Program-made: the position numbers and the translations under genes
Source: Sphingomonadales bacterium UBA7473
GTDB taxonomy: Bacteria; Pseudomonadota; Alphaproteobacteria; Sphingomonadales; Sphingomonadaceae
Assembly (NCBI GenBank): GCA_002478575.1
Contig: DLOX01000149.1
Coordinates: 14,666 to 28,124 of the forward strand
Length of the DNA stretch: 13,459 nucleotides
Reading direction: 5' to 3'
In this document: positions 6,587-13,459 of the stretch, one piece after another
How positions within the stretch are numbered: the stretch's first letter is position 1
Layout of the letters: the number at the start of each line of letters is the position of its first letter
The notes under the pieces: generated by a model
Told to the model about the DNA's origin: nothing
The model's input: only the letters and a program-made list of their open reading frames with translations
The model's database searches: none

Positions 6587-9354
6587 ACCGGATCGCGCCT
6601 TACCATGAGCGGCTGAAGACGCTCCACAAGCAGACAGCGGAAACGCCGCTGTTCAACCCCGTGTTCCAGCTGAGCCTTGATATGTCTCGCGACATTGAGG
6701 GTGGCGCACTGTCCATGGCCGATGTCGAAGGCTTGGTCGAAGCATTGGAAGCTGAAGCCTTGCAGAGCCGCGCGAGCCGCCTCAATGCTCTAGTCGCGCC
6801 AACAGCTTCTTCGGACAACCAAGCCCGCTTCCGCCAGATTGTTGAAGCAAGCGCTGCAGATGGCAATTTCGCGGCCTTCTGCGAGACTTGGTCTAAGCCA
6901 TTGATCCACGCGGTCTTCACTGGCCACCCCACCTTTTTGCTGAACAGCGCCCAATCGGATGCGGTTGCTGCGATGGCCGTCGGTTCTGAAGTGAGCGACG
7001 CCTCAACCGCTGAGCGTGACGTGATCACGCTCTCTAGTGAGCATGATCAAGTCATTGCCGCAATGCGCCGCGCGGCTTTTGCCCGCGATCAGCTATCGGG
7101 CATAATCCTTGAAGTCGCCCGCGCCCAGTGGCCGGCCCATTGGCAAGCAGTCAAACCCATGCCCTTCCGGCTGGCCAGTTGGGTCGGCTATGACATGGAC
7201 GGGCGCACGGATATCAGCTGGTCGACTAGCATCAGTTATCGCCTAACCGAGAAGGCCGAGCGCCTGACAGGCTATGCCGATCAACTGGCCCAAATCGCGC
7301 CGGGTCACGCGCTCATCACGCTGTTTCGAAACGCTGTCGAACATAGCTGGGATATGGCTGATCTTTTCGCCAAAGACTTGTCAGACCCGGCACAGCTTTC
7401 GGCGGCAGCCAATATATTGGGCGCCGAAGATCCCGCAAAAATATTGAGCCTTGCGCCCTATGTTGCGCAGCTGGAAGGCGAGGCAAAAGGGGCAGAACCC
7501 GAACAGGCGACGGCGCTCCTCGTCCTTGCCGCTGCTATGCGCGCGGATGGATTGGGCATGGGCTGGATTCATTTCCGCGTGAACGCAGCCCAGCTCCACA
7601 ACGCCATCCGTCGCCGGATTGACCCGGACAATAGCCTTGATCTTGCTAGCCGCACTGCCCTGAAACGGATGCGAAAATTGCTGGCGGAGGTGAAGCCCCT
7701 GCGGTCCAACTTTGCAGCGCTTGCGATTGAGACAACGACGGCCATCCGCCAGTTTCTCGCGATGGCGCAGATCCTGAATCATGTGGACGCGGACGCACCA
7801 ATCCGCATGTTGATCGCCGAATGCGAAGATCCACAAACGGTTCTTGCGGCGCTTTATTTTGCAAAGCTGTTTGGCATTGAAGACAAGGTCGATGTCTCGC
7901 CTTTGTTTGAAACTGAAACCGCTTTGGAGCATGGCGGGCGCTTCCTGGAAGCGCTGATCGGCGAAGAAAGCTATCGCGACTATGTGAAGCTGCGCGGCCG
8001 GCTGTGCATTCAAACGGGCTTTTCAGATGCTGGGCGCTTTGTCGGCCAATTGCCAGCCTCGCTTGCGATTGAACGACTGCAGGGCCGGTTGGCCAAGTCT
8101 ATGGCAGCGGCTGAGCTGACCGGCGTTGCCGCTCTCATTTTCAACACGCATGGCGAATCCATGGGCCGCGGCGCCCATCCCGCAAGCATCGAAGATCGCT
8201 TGCTCTATCCGCTTTCCCCTTGGACACGCGGGCAATTTGGCAGCAGGTCCATCGCGCTTGAACCAGAGGTGAGTTTCCAAGGCGGAGATGGTTATCTCTT
8301 CTTCCGGTCTGACGAATTGGCTCTCGCCACGCTGACCCGGATCGCGGAAGTAGAGGCCAAGCCAAGCGCAGACCTTACCGATCCCTTCTACAGCCGGACA
8401 GACCTCAGCCTTGATTTCTATCGCAGCATCCGCCGGGTGCAGCGTGACTATCTGGCCAGCCGCACCTATGCGCGAGCGATCACGGCCTTTGGCCTTGGCA
8501 TGCTCAACGAGACGGGATCGCGCAAATCGCGGCGCCAGTCAGACTTGGCGGCGGACCGGGAAATGAACCTGCGGCAAATCCGAGCGATCCCGCATAATGC
8601 CGTGCTTCAGCAGCTCGGCTATCCCGTCAACGTCATCGCAGGCGTGGGCACGGCAGCGGGCGAAGATGTCGAAGGCATAGCGGACCTGATCAATGCGAGC
8701 TGGCGCGGGCGGGCTTTGATGCGTATGCTGAAAGCCTCCAATGCGCTGGCCAGCATCAAATCGGTTGCGGCTTATGGCGAGCTGTTCAACAGCGCTTATT
8801 GGGCCAGCCGTCCCTATCGCGGCACCGAAACGCATCTCGAGAATGCTTGCCTGGCGCTTGCCGAACATTTGACCAAGGATGACCGCACCGGCGTCTTCCG
8901 TCGCCTTGCCTCTCGCCTGCGAGTGGACGCGATGAAGCTTCACCGACTGCTCGCAAGGCTTAAGGATGATGCACCAGCAGTGAGCCGCGAAGACACAAGA
9001 CGGAGCCTGGGCGTCCTCCACGCTCTAAGGCTCGCGCTGATGCAGCATATGTTCCTGAAGGCGGTCCAAATCCCGGCCTTTTCCCGCTCCAATGATATCA
9101 GCCGCGATGATGTGTTGGAGATGATCTTCACCCTCCGGATCGATGAAGCCGTCGCCCAATTGCGCAGGGCTTACCCCGTGATTGTGCCGACCATTTCGGA
9201 CTATGCTGTGGATCAGCCCACCGACTATCCCGATGATGGCGCGCAAACCTATGCGTCGATTCAAGCGGGCTATATTGATCCGATTGCGCAGGCGCAGGCG
9301 CTTTCTCTTAGGATCAGCACGGCCATCGCCAATCATTTCGGGGCGCATGGCTAA
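6583..9354 (+). CDS. Divergent phosphoenolpyruvate carboxylase-like protein (923 aa)
   Basis: The fold signature is that of phosphoenolpyruvate carboxylase (PEPC, normally PEP + bicarbonate to oxaloacetate), and 923 aa matches PEPC length. Landmarks occur in the right order: FTGHPTF at 112-118 (canonical TAHPTE), GYDMDGRTDIS at 202-212 (GGDRDGNP), FETE at 442-445, GFSDAGR at 479-485 (GYSDSAK), FNTHGESMGRG at 520-530 (FHGRGGSIGRG), GSRKSRR at 645-651 and RAIP at 667-670. Compared with E. coli PEPC from memory, His138 (here His115), Asp543 (482), Arg587 (529) and Arg713 (667) are kept. His579 is Asn521, Arg581 is His523, Lys546 is Arg485, and the glutamate of TAHPTE is Phe118. The C terminus is FGAHG rather than the usual NTG end. 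The family is therefore clear but activity is uncertain. The start is the ATG overlapping the eda stop (ATGA), with no separate ribosome-binding site, so it should be translationally coupled to eda. Confidence 0.85.
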   Translation: MNRIAPYHERLKTLHKQTAETPLFNPVFQLSLDMSRDIEGGALSMADVEGLVEALEAEALQSRASRLNALVAPTASSDNQARFRQIVEASAADGNFAAFCETWSKPLIHAVFTGHPTFLLNSAQSDAVAAMAVGSEVSDASTAERDVITLSSEHDQVIAAMRRAAFARDQLSGIILEVARAQWPAHWQAVKPMPFRLASWVGYDMDGRTDISWSTSISYRLTEKAERLTGYADQLAQIAPGHALITLFRNAVEHSWDMADLFAKDLSDPAQLSAAANILGAEDPAKILSLAPYVAQLEGEAKGAEPEQATALLVLAAAMRADGLGMGWIHFRVNAAQLHNAIRRRIDPDNSLDLASRTALKRMRKLLAEVKPLRSNFAALAIETTTAIRQFLAMAQILNHVDADAPIRMLIAECEDPQTVLAALYFAKLFGIEDKVDVSPLFETETALEHGGRFLEALIGEESYRDYVKLRGRLCIQTGFSDAGRFVGQLPASLAIERLQGRLAKSMAAAELTGVAALIFNTHGESMGRGAHPASIEDRLLYPLSPWTRGQFGSRSIALEPEVSFQGGDGYLFFRSDELALATLTRIAEVEAKPSADLTDPFYSRTDLSLDFYRSIRRVQRDYLASRTYARAITAFGLGMLNETGSRKSRRQSDLAADREMNLRQIRAIPHNAVLQQLGYPVNVIAGVGTAAGEDVEGIADLINASWRGRALMRMLKASNALASIKSVAAYGELFNSAYWASRPYRGTETHLENACLALAEHLTKDDRTGVFRRLASRLRVDAMKLHRLLARLKDDAPAVSREDTRRSLGVLHALRLALMQHMFLKAVQIPAFSRSNDISRDDVLEMIFTLRIDEAVAQLRRAYPVIVPTISDYAVDQPTDYPDDGAQTYASIQAGYIDPIAQAQALSLRISTAIANHFGAHG

Positions 9355-10174
9355 CACCGAAGCCTCCTCGCCGGATCAACGCCCGGTTGATCAATTGCCT
9401 ATGGATGAGGCGGTCCGGGCGATGTGGCAGGGCCAAACCGATGCCATCGCCGCGATCGAGCCTTGCCTACCAGAGCTTGCTAAAGCGTGCGAGGAGATGG
9501 CCAAGCGGTTGAAGGGCTCCGCAGGCCGGATCATCTATGCAGGCGCTGGAACGTCGATCCGGATTGCGGTGCAAGATGGGGTTGAGCTTGGCCCGACCTT
9601 TGGCTGGCCTGAAAGCCGATTGGCCTATGTAATTGCGGGCGGACCATCAGCGCTGTTGGCCAGTGCGGAAGGGGCGGAAGACGATGCTGCGGATGCGGCC
9701 GATCAGGTTGCGGCAATTGTCCTCACGCCCAACGATATCCTCATCGGCGTTGCCGCGAGTGGACGAACCCCCTTTACGATTGCAGCAGTCGAGGCCGCTC
9801 GCACGGCTGGAGCCTACACCATCGCCATTGCCAATAACGAAGGCTCTCCCCTTGCCTCCGCTGCAGAGATTGCCCTCACGGCGGCAACTGGGGCTGAGCT
9901 TGTGACTGGCTCGACCCGCATGAAGGCTGGCACCGCCCAAAAGGCAATCCTCAATCTCCTCTCTACGGGCACCATGATCCGGCTCGGCCATGTGATCGAT
10001 GGCGAAATGGTGAGCATGATCATCTCCAACGAAAAGCTGCTCGCTCGCGGCATCAGGATTGTTTCGAAACTGGCCGCAGTATCGGATGAAGAAGCCGCCG
10101 CTGCACTGAATCACGCTGGCAACGACATTAAAGCTGCAATTGCTTTGGCCAAAACGCCCGACCATGCAGCGTGA
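9347..10174 (+). CDS. murQ: N-acetylmuramic acid 6-phosphate etherase (275 aa)
   Basis: MurQ cleaves the D-lactyl ether of MurNAc-6-phosphate, giving GlcNAc-6-phosphate and D-lactate, a cytoplasmic step of peptidoglycan recycling or MurNAc catabolism. It is a single SIS-domain protein. The sugar-phosphate motif is GAGTS at 66-70, and ASGRTPF (137-143) and GSTRMKAGTAQK (188-199) are diagnostic of the family. The two catalytic glutamates of E. coli MurQ (Glu83, Glu114) correspond to Glu80 (DGVELGP) and Glu111 (EGAED). GAGTSIR replaces the usual GAGTSGR. The protein ends about 25 residues earlier than E. coli MurQ (298 aa) and lacks its C-terminal tail. The start overlaps the PEPC-like gene by 8 bp and the end overlaps the next gene by 11 bp. 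The MurNAc-phosphorylating partner (MurP transporter or AnmK kinase) is not in the window. Confidence 0.95.
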   Translation: MANTEASSPDQRPVDQLPMDEAVRAMWQGQTDAIAAIEPCLPELAKACEEMAKRLKGSAGRIIYAGAGTSIRIAVQDGVELGPTFGWPESRLAYVIAGGPSALLASAEGAEDDAADAADQVAAIVLTPNDILIGVAASGRTPFTIAAVEAARTAGAYTIAIANNEGSPLASAAEIALTAATGAELVTGSTRMKAGTAQKAILNLLSTGTMIRLGHVIDGEMVSMIISNEKLLARGIRIVSKLAAVSDEEAAAALNHAGNDIKAAIALAKTPDHAA

Positions 10175-11240
10175 CCAATCTCTAGACGCCTTTCGCGGGC
10201 TGACCGTGATGTTGATGGTGATCGTCAACATTCAGGGCAGCGGCGATGACGCTTATTTCTGGCTGAAGCATGCCGAATGGAATGGGCTGACACTGGCGGA
10301 TTTGGTCTTCCCATGGTTCCTCTTCATTGTTGGCCTGTCAGCCCCTTTGGCACTTGAGCGGCCCGGGCAGCCGCGTGATTGGGCGCGCATCCTGCGGCGG
10401 ACAGTCCTGCTCTTCGCTATTGGCGTGGTACTTGCGTGGCTGATCCGTCCACGCTTTGAATTTGCGGACATCAGGATGGCAGGCGTGTTGCAGCGGATCG
10501 CAATGGTCTATCTCGCCTGCGCCCTCATCATGGCGATGAAAAGCGGCTGGCGCTGGCCCGCAATGGTGGCGGTGGGCGTGATGGCAATTCACGGATTGAT
10601 GCTGCTTTTCGTTCCCGCGCCGGGTGCGACATTGCCTAGCCTCACTGCCGGAGAAGGCATAGCGGGTTGGCTCGATCAGCAGCTTTTGCCCGGCCGCGTC
10701 TATCGCAAGACTTGGGATCCTGAGGGCGTGCTGTCGACCCTGTCTGCCATTGGGTCAGCGTTGATGGGGGTCGCCCTAATGCGTTGGATGAAGACGAGAG
10801 GAGCCAAAGTTGGCACCTCACGCTTGGCCATGATAGCGTTGTTGGTCGCCGTCGCAGGCCTGACGGTTGGCTGGGCCCTTCCCTTCAACAAAGCGCTGTG
10901 GACGCCCAGCTTTGCGCTCTTCACTGCGGGCTTGGGTTTGGCGCTTTGGGCCATCTTAAGAGCGTCATGGGCGCTACTGGGCGGCACAGCCCCGGCGCGA
11001 TTGGCGGTCTTGCTGGGAGAGACAGCGCTCACTTTCTACATCCTCCACATGCTCCTCCTCGCTCTCCTCGTGCGCAAGCTGCCCGGCGATGCGAAGATAT
11101 GGGACGTCACCTATGACTGGCTGACAAGCATTGGGTTGTCGGGCGGCCTAGCGGCCCTCACCTACTCCCTCATCGCCGCCGCCCTCTGCATCGCTCCGCT
11201 CGCCACTCTGAAGCGCAAAGGATGGTTGGTGAAGGTATGA
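10164..11240 (+). CDS. nagX: NagX/HGSNAT-type membrane acyltransferase (358 aa)
   Basis: This is an integral inner-membrane protein with roughly 8-10 hydrophobic segments, of the family of bacterial NagX and human heparan-alpha-glucosaminide N-acetyltransferase (HGSNAT). Family marks are SLDAFRGLTV at 6-15, the loop KHAEWNGLTLADLVFPWF at 35-52 and GVLQRIAMVY at 107-116. His36 corresponds to the acetyl-accepting histidine of HGSNAT. Such proteins are thought to move an acetyl group across the membrane onto a terminal amino sugar; bacterial NagX occurs in GlcNAc utilisation gene sets. A muropeptide or glucosamine substrate would fit the murQ context but is inferred. The ATG at 10164 overlaps murQ by 11 bp; an in-frame TTG at 10140 would add 8 unlikely residues. 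No strong ribosome-binding site is visible, so translation is probably coupled. Confidence 0.9.
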   Translation: MQRDQSLDAFRGLTVMLMVIVNIQGSGDDAYFWLKHAEWNGLTLADLVFPWFLFIVGLSAPLALERPGQPRDWARILRRTVLLFAIGVVLAWLIRPRFEFADIRMAGVLQRIAMVYLACALIMAMKSGWRWPAMVAVGVMAIHGLMLLFVPAPGATLPSLTAGEGIAGWLDQQLLPGRVYRKTWDPEGVLSTLSAIGSALMGVALMRWMKTRGAKVGTSRLAMIALLVAVAGLTVGWALPFNKALWTPSFALFTAGLGLALWAILRASWALLGGTAPARLAVLLGETALTFYILHMLLLALLVRKLPGDAKIWDVTYDWLTSIGLSGGLAALTYSLIAAALCIAPLATLKRKGWLVKV

Positions 11241-11749
11241 AGAAGATCGCGCTTTGCCTGTGCCTCATCGCGCTATCGGCTTGCAGCGAACAGCGGACCA
11301 CCGCGCAGGCCAGCCAAACCAAGCCCTTGATCAAAGCCGATCGCATCTTAGTCGACAAAAGCGATCGAACGCTGATCCTTTTCAAGGATGGTGCTGAGAT
11401 ATATCGCTATACCAACATCCGCTTCGGCGACGCGCCCAAGGGCCATAAGCAATTCGAAGGCGACGAAAAGACGCCTGAAGGCCGTTACACGATCAATGGT
11501 CGCAACCCAGCGAGTGCCTTCCACCTATCCTTGCGCATCTCATACCCCAATGCCGCTGACAGTGCCTATGCCAAAGCCAAAGGCCGATCACCGGGCGGGG
11601 ATATTTTCATCCACGGCCAGCCCAACGGTTGGACCGGCCCGGCCATAAAGAGCGATTGGACCGATGGCTGCATCGCGCTGACCAATGAGGAAATGCAGTT
11701 GCTTTGGACGCAAGTGGATGATGGAACGGCGATTGAGATTCGGCCCTAA
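11237..11749 (+). CDS. L,D-transpeptidase (YkuD family) lipoprotein (170 aa)
   Basis: The N terminus MKKIALCLCLIALSAC has an LSAC lipobox with Cys16 as the lipidated residue; Ser17 follows, consistent with the outer membrane. A YkuD domain fills residues 35-168: RILVDKSDRTL (36-46), KTPEGRYTI (78-86), the histidine in DIFIHGQPNG (His126) and the catalytic cysteine in DWTDGCIAL (Cys145). Such enzymes cross-link peptidoglycan through meso-DAP or act on peptidoglycan-bound protein. This short form is closest in style to YafK/ErfK-like proteins, some of which cut rather than form bonds, so the direction of its reaction is open. The ATG overlaps the nagX TGA (ATGA); an alternative ATG at 11222 would put five residues before the signal. 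It closes the operon and its stop overlaps that of the opposite gene. Confidence 0.93.
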   Translation: MKKIALCLCLIALSACSEQRTTAQASQTKPLIKADRILVDKSDRTLILFKDGAEIYRYTNIRFGDAPKGHKQFEGDEKTPEGRYTINGRNPASAFHLSLRISYPNAADSAYAKAKGRSPGGDIFIHGQPNGWTGPAIKSDWTDGCIALTNEEMQLLWTQVDDGTAIEIRP

Positions 11750-13122
11750 TCCAAAAATATCTTCCCCGGGTTCATAATCCCCCGTGGATCAAGCGCATCC
11801 TTGATCCGGCGCATGGTGGCGAGACTTTCCGTCCCATGCTCGCGCAAGAGCGACTGACGCTTGCCGATGCCAATGCCATGCTCGCCGGTGCAAGTGCCGC
11901 CAACTGAAAGGGCGAAGTGGATCATCATCTCGTTGATCGTCTTGGCCTTTGCCCACGCCTCATGATCGCCCGGCGGCAGAACGAACAGCGTATGGAAATT
12001 GCCATCGCCGACATGGCCAAGGATTGGCGCGGTGAGGCCCGCTGCAGCCACTTCGCGCTGCACTAGGCCAATGGCATCAGCCAAGGAGGAGATGGGCACG
12101 CAGATGTCCGTCGTCCAAACAATGGCACCGGGGATGAGCGCCCGGGCCGAGGGAAGTGCTGAGTGCCGCGCCTTCCATAGCCGATTGCGATCTTCGGTTT
12201 CGCTCGCAAAGCGCAACTCTCCGCCGCCCTCAGTCTCGCCCAGCGCACGGACCAAATCCAGCTGCTGCGTTGTGCTTTCCGCCGTTCCGTGAAATTCTAG
12301 GAAAAGCGTTGGCCGCACTGGAAGCCCCAACCCACTAAACGCGTTGCAGGCCACAATCGCGCTGGGATCAAGCAGCTCCATACGGGCGATAGGGATGCCG
12401 CACTGGATGGTTGCAATCACGGTGTTGATCGCGCCCTCAAGCGTCTCAAAATCCCAAGTCGCGGCAAGGATCGTATCGGGCTGGCCGTGAAGGCGAAGTG
12501 TCGCTTCAACAATGATGCCAAGCGTCCCTTCCGCACCCATGAAGAGATGCGTCAGATCATATCCAGCCGCTGACTTGCGGGCGCGGCTGCCCGCCGTGAT
12601 CAGTTCGCCGTCCGCCGTCACCACTTTCAGTGCCAAGACATTGTCTCGCATCGATCCATAGCGAACAGTCGTCGTGCCTGACGCGCGGGTGGAGGCCATG
12701 CCGCAGAGCGTGGCATTCGCACCCGGATCGACAGGGAAGAAAAGGCCCGTTGACCGCAACTCGCTGTTCAATTGCTCCCGCGTCACACCGGGTTCGACGA
12801 CGCACAGCAAGTCTTCGGCACGCACTTCCTTGATCGCTGTCATTCGAGACAGATCGATGCAGAGCCCGCCTTGGACTGCCGCCGCATTGCCCTCCAGCGA
12901 CGTTCCGGCACCATAGGGAATGATCGGCAAACCAGCCTTGGCCGCCATCCGCACCGCATCCTGCACCTCAGAAATCGTCGCGGGGCACACAACCAAATCG
13001 GGCGCGGGAAAGCTATGATGCCCCTCCGTCTGCGCATAATGCGCCCGTGCGCTATCGCTTGTCAGCAAGCGATCACCAAAGGCATCGGACAGACCCTGCG
13101 TTGCGGCGTGAAGATCAACCAT
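11746..13122 (-). CDS. FAD-linked oxidase, D-lactate dehydrogenase type (458 aa)
   Basis: This belongs to the FAD-binding PCMH/GlcD superfamily and is most like cytochrome-linked D-lactate dehydrogenases, which oxidise D-lactate to pyruvate and pass electrons to the respiratory chain. The FAD-binding loop is PYGAGTSLEGN at 69-79; further FAD-domain marks are ASGTTTVRYGSMRDNVL (147-163) and AAGYDLTHLFMGAEGTLG (185-202). The C-terminal domain has TDICVP (338-343), GHVGDGNFH with His370 and His377, and GEHGIGIGKR (413-422) with Glu414 and His415, the expected metal and substrate residues. Glycolate oxidase GlcD and D-2-hydroxyglutarate dehydrogenase are alternatives; context next to murQ, which releases D-lactate, favours D-lactate. 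The start is uncertain: ATG 13122 gives a usual N terminus, ATG 13149 adds nine residues, and neither has a good ribosome-binding site. Its stop overlaps the L,D-transpeptidase stop. Confidence 0.9.
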   Translation of the reverse strand: MVDLHAATQGLSDAFGDRLLTSDSARAHYAQTEGHHSFPAPDLVVCPATISEVQDAVRMAAKAGLPIIPYGAGTSLEGNAAAVQGGLCIDLSRMTAIKEVRAEDLLCVVEPGVTREQLNSELRSTGLFFPVDPGANATLCGMASTRASGTTTVRYGSMRDNVLALKVVTADGELITAGSRARKSAAGYDLTHLFMGAEGTLGIIVEATLRLHGQPDTILAATWDFETLEGAINTVIATIQCGIPIARMELLDPSAIVACNAFSGLGLPVRPTLFLEFHGTAESTTQQLDLVRALGETEGGGELRFASETEDRNRLWKARHSALPSARALIPGAIVWTTDICVPISSLADAIGLVQREVAAAGLTAPILGHVGDGNFHTLFVLPPGDHEAWAKAKTINEMMIHFALSVGGTCTGEHGIGIGKRQSLLREHGTESLATMRRIKDALDPRGIMNPGKIFLD

Positions 13123-13178
13123 GAAGGGGAGATAGCAGCCTTGCGCCATGCGGTAAATTGGCCCTAAAAAGCAGGGGT
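13123..13178. promoter_or_regulatory. Very short divergent promoter region
   Basis: Only 56 bp (29 bp if the longer oxidase start is used) separate two divergent genes, the D-lactate dehydrogenase-type gene and the SIS-domain gene. Promoters for both must lie here or inside the coding sequence. A possible plus-strand pair is TTGCGC (13141-13146) and TAAAAA (13165-13170) with an 18-bp spacer, which is weak. GCCA (13145-13148) and TGGC (13159-13162) form an imperfect inverted repeat that could be an operator. Nothing stronger is visible. Confidence 0.3.
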
Positions 13179-13459
13179 ATGACGATCAGCGCTCGCCCGA
13201 CGCAAATGCATGCCGAAGCGGGCGAAGCGTCCGCCGTTGTAGCCCGACAATATCAGCAGAATGAGGCCCTGATCCGAGACTTGGCTGCACGATTGCGCGC
13301 CGCCAGTCCATCCATCCTTTTCACCTGCGCAAGGGGGAGCAGCGATCATGCCGCGACCTTTGCCAAATATCTGTTCGAAACGCGGCTGCGGGTTCCAACC
13401 GTCTCCCAAGCGCCATCGCTTGCCTCTATCTATGGGGCGCCCTTGCTCCATATGGCGGG
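13179..13459 (+). CDS. SIS-domain glucosamine-6-phosphate deaminase (NagB-II type), N-terminal part
   Basis: An open frame runs from the ATG at 13179 to the window edge (93 codons visible). It begins MTISARPTQMHAEAGEASAV and contains the sugar-phosphate motif FTCARGSSDHAATFAKYLFE at residues 48-67, followed by SQAPSLASIYGA at 76-87. This pattern is that of SIS proteins related to the isomerase half of GlmS but lacking the glutaminase domain, known in alphaproteobacterial Nag gene sets as NagB-II, which converts glucosamine-6-P to fructose-6-P and ammonia. AGGGG precedes the ATG by only 1 nt; ATG 13206 (Met10) is an alternative. The gene points away from the D-lactate dehydrogenase-type gene. 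The C-terminal half is outside the window, so a GlmS-like or other SIS role cannot be fully excluded. Confidence 0.85.
   Translation, partial: MTISARPTQMHAEAGEASAVVARQYQQNEALIRDLAARLRAASPSILFTCARGSSDHAATFAKYLFETRLRVPTVSQAPSLASIYGAPLLHMA

Noticed and set aside
7381..8013. Minus-strand open frame of 210 codons opposite the PEPC-like gene
   Set aside because: It is antisense to a continuous PEPC-family protein and has an Arg/His/Gln-rich composition typical of shadow frames, with no motif.

Overview
The window is gene-dense bacterial chromosome. Its style (moderately high GC, short ATGA-type overlaps, a KDPG aldolase, a Lys/Ala-tailed topoisomerase I, alphaproteobacterial-type amino-sugar genes) suggests an alphaproteobacterium, most likely of the Sphingomonadales. 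The assignment rests on protein style alone. I see no tRNA, rRNA, CRISPR array, insertion sequence or integron. The only non-coding stretches are about 58, 235 and 29 bp long, so no gene-free region exceeds 300 bases.

Left part (1-5736, minus strand). topA (DNA topoisomerase I) is followed at 58 bp by a tightly packed row: an exported 321-aa protein started by TTG, an exported 194-aa protein, a short-chain dehydrogenase/reductase (SDR), an exported 217-aa protein and the first codons of a lipoprotein cut by the window edge. Apart from the SDR, I do not recognise the row beyond its signal peptides. It looks like one transcription unit making envelope proteins.

Middle (5737-5971). This is the shared upstream region of topA and of the rightward operon. 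It holds a 12-bp palindrome and a set of mutually exclusive inverted repeats just before eda.

Right part (5972-11749, plus strand). Five genes all overlap their neighbours by 4, 8, 11 and 4 bp: eda (KDPG aldolase), a divergent phosphoenolpyruvate carboxylase (PEPC) homologue with altered active-site motifs, murQ (MurNAc-6-P etherase), a NagX/HGSNAT-type membrane acyltransferase and a YkuD-type L,D-transpeptidase lipoprotein. They meet tail to tail, with a 4-bp overlap, a minus-strand FAD-linked D-lactate dehydrogenase-type gene (11746-13122 or 13149). Divergent from that gene, the window ends inside a SIS-domain gene resembling the NagB-II glucosamine-6-phosphate deaminase.

Read together, 9347-13459 looks like a peptidoglycan amino-sugar salvage locus. 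MurQ would release D-lactate and GlcNAc-6-P, the D-lactate dehydrogenase would oxidise the lactate to pyruvate, and NagB-II would deliver fructose-6-P to central metabolism, from which the Entner-Doudoroff pathway (Eda) draws. The PEPC-like protein sits in the middle of this unit, has lost or shifted several catalytic residues, and is the most interesting single gene here.
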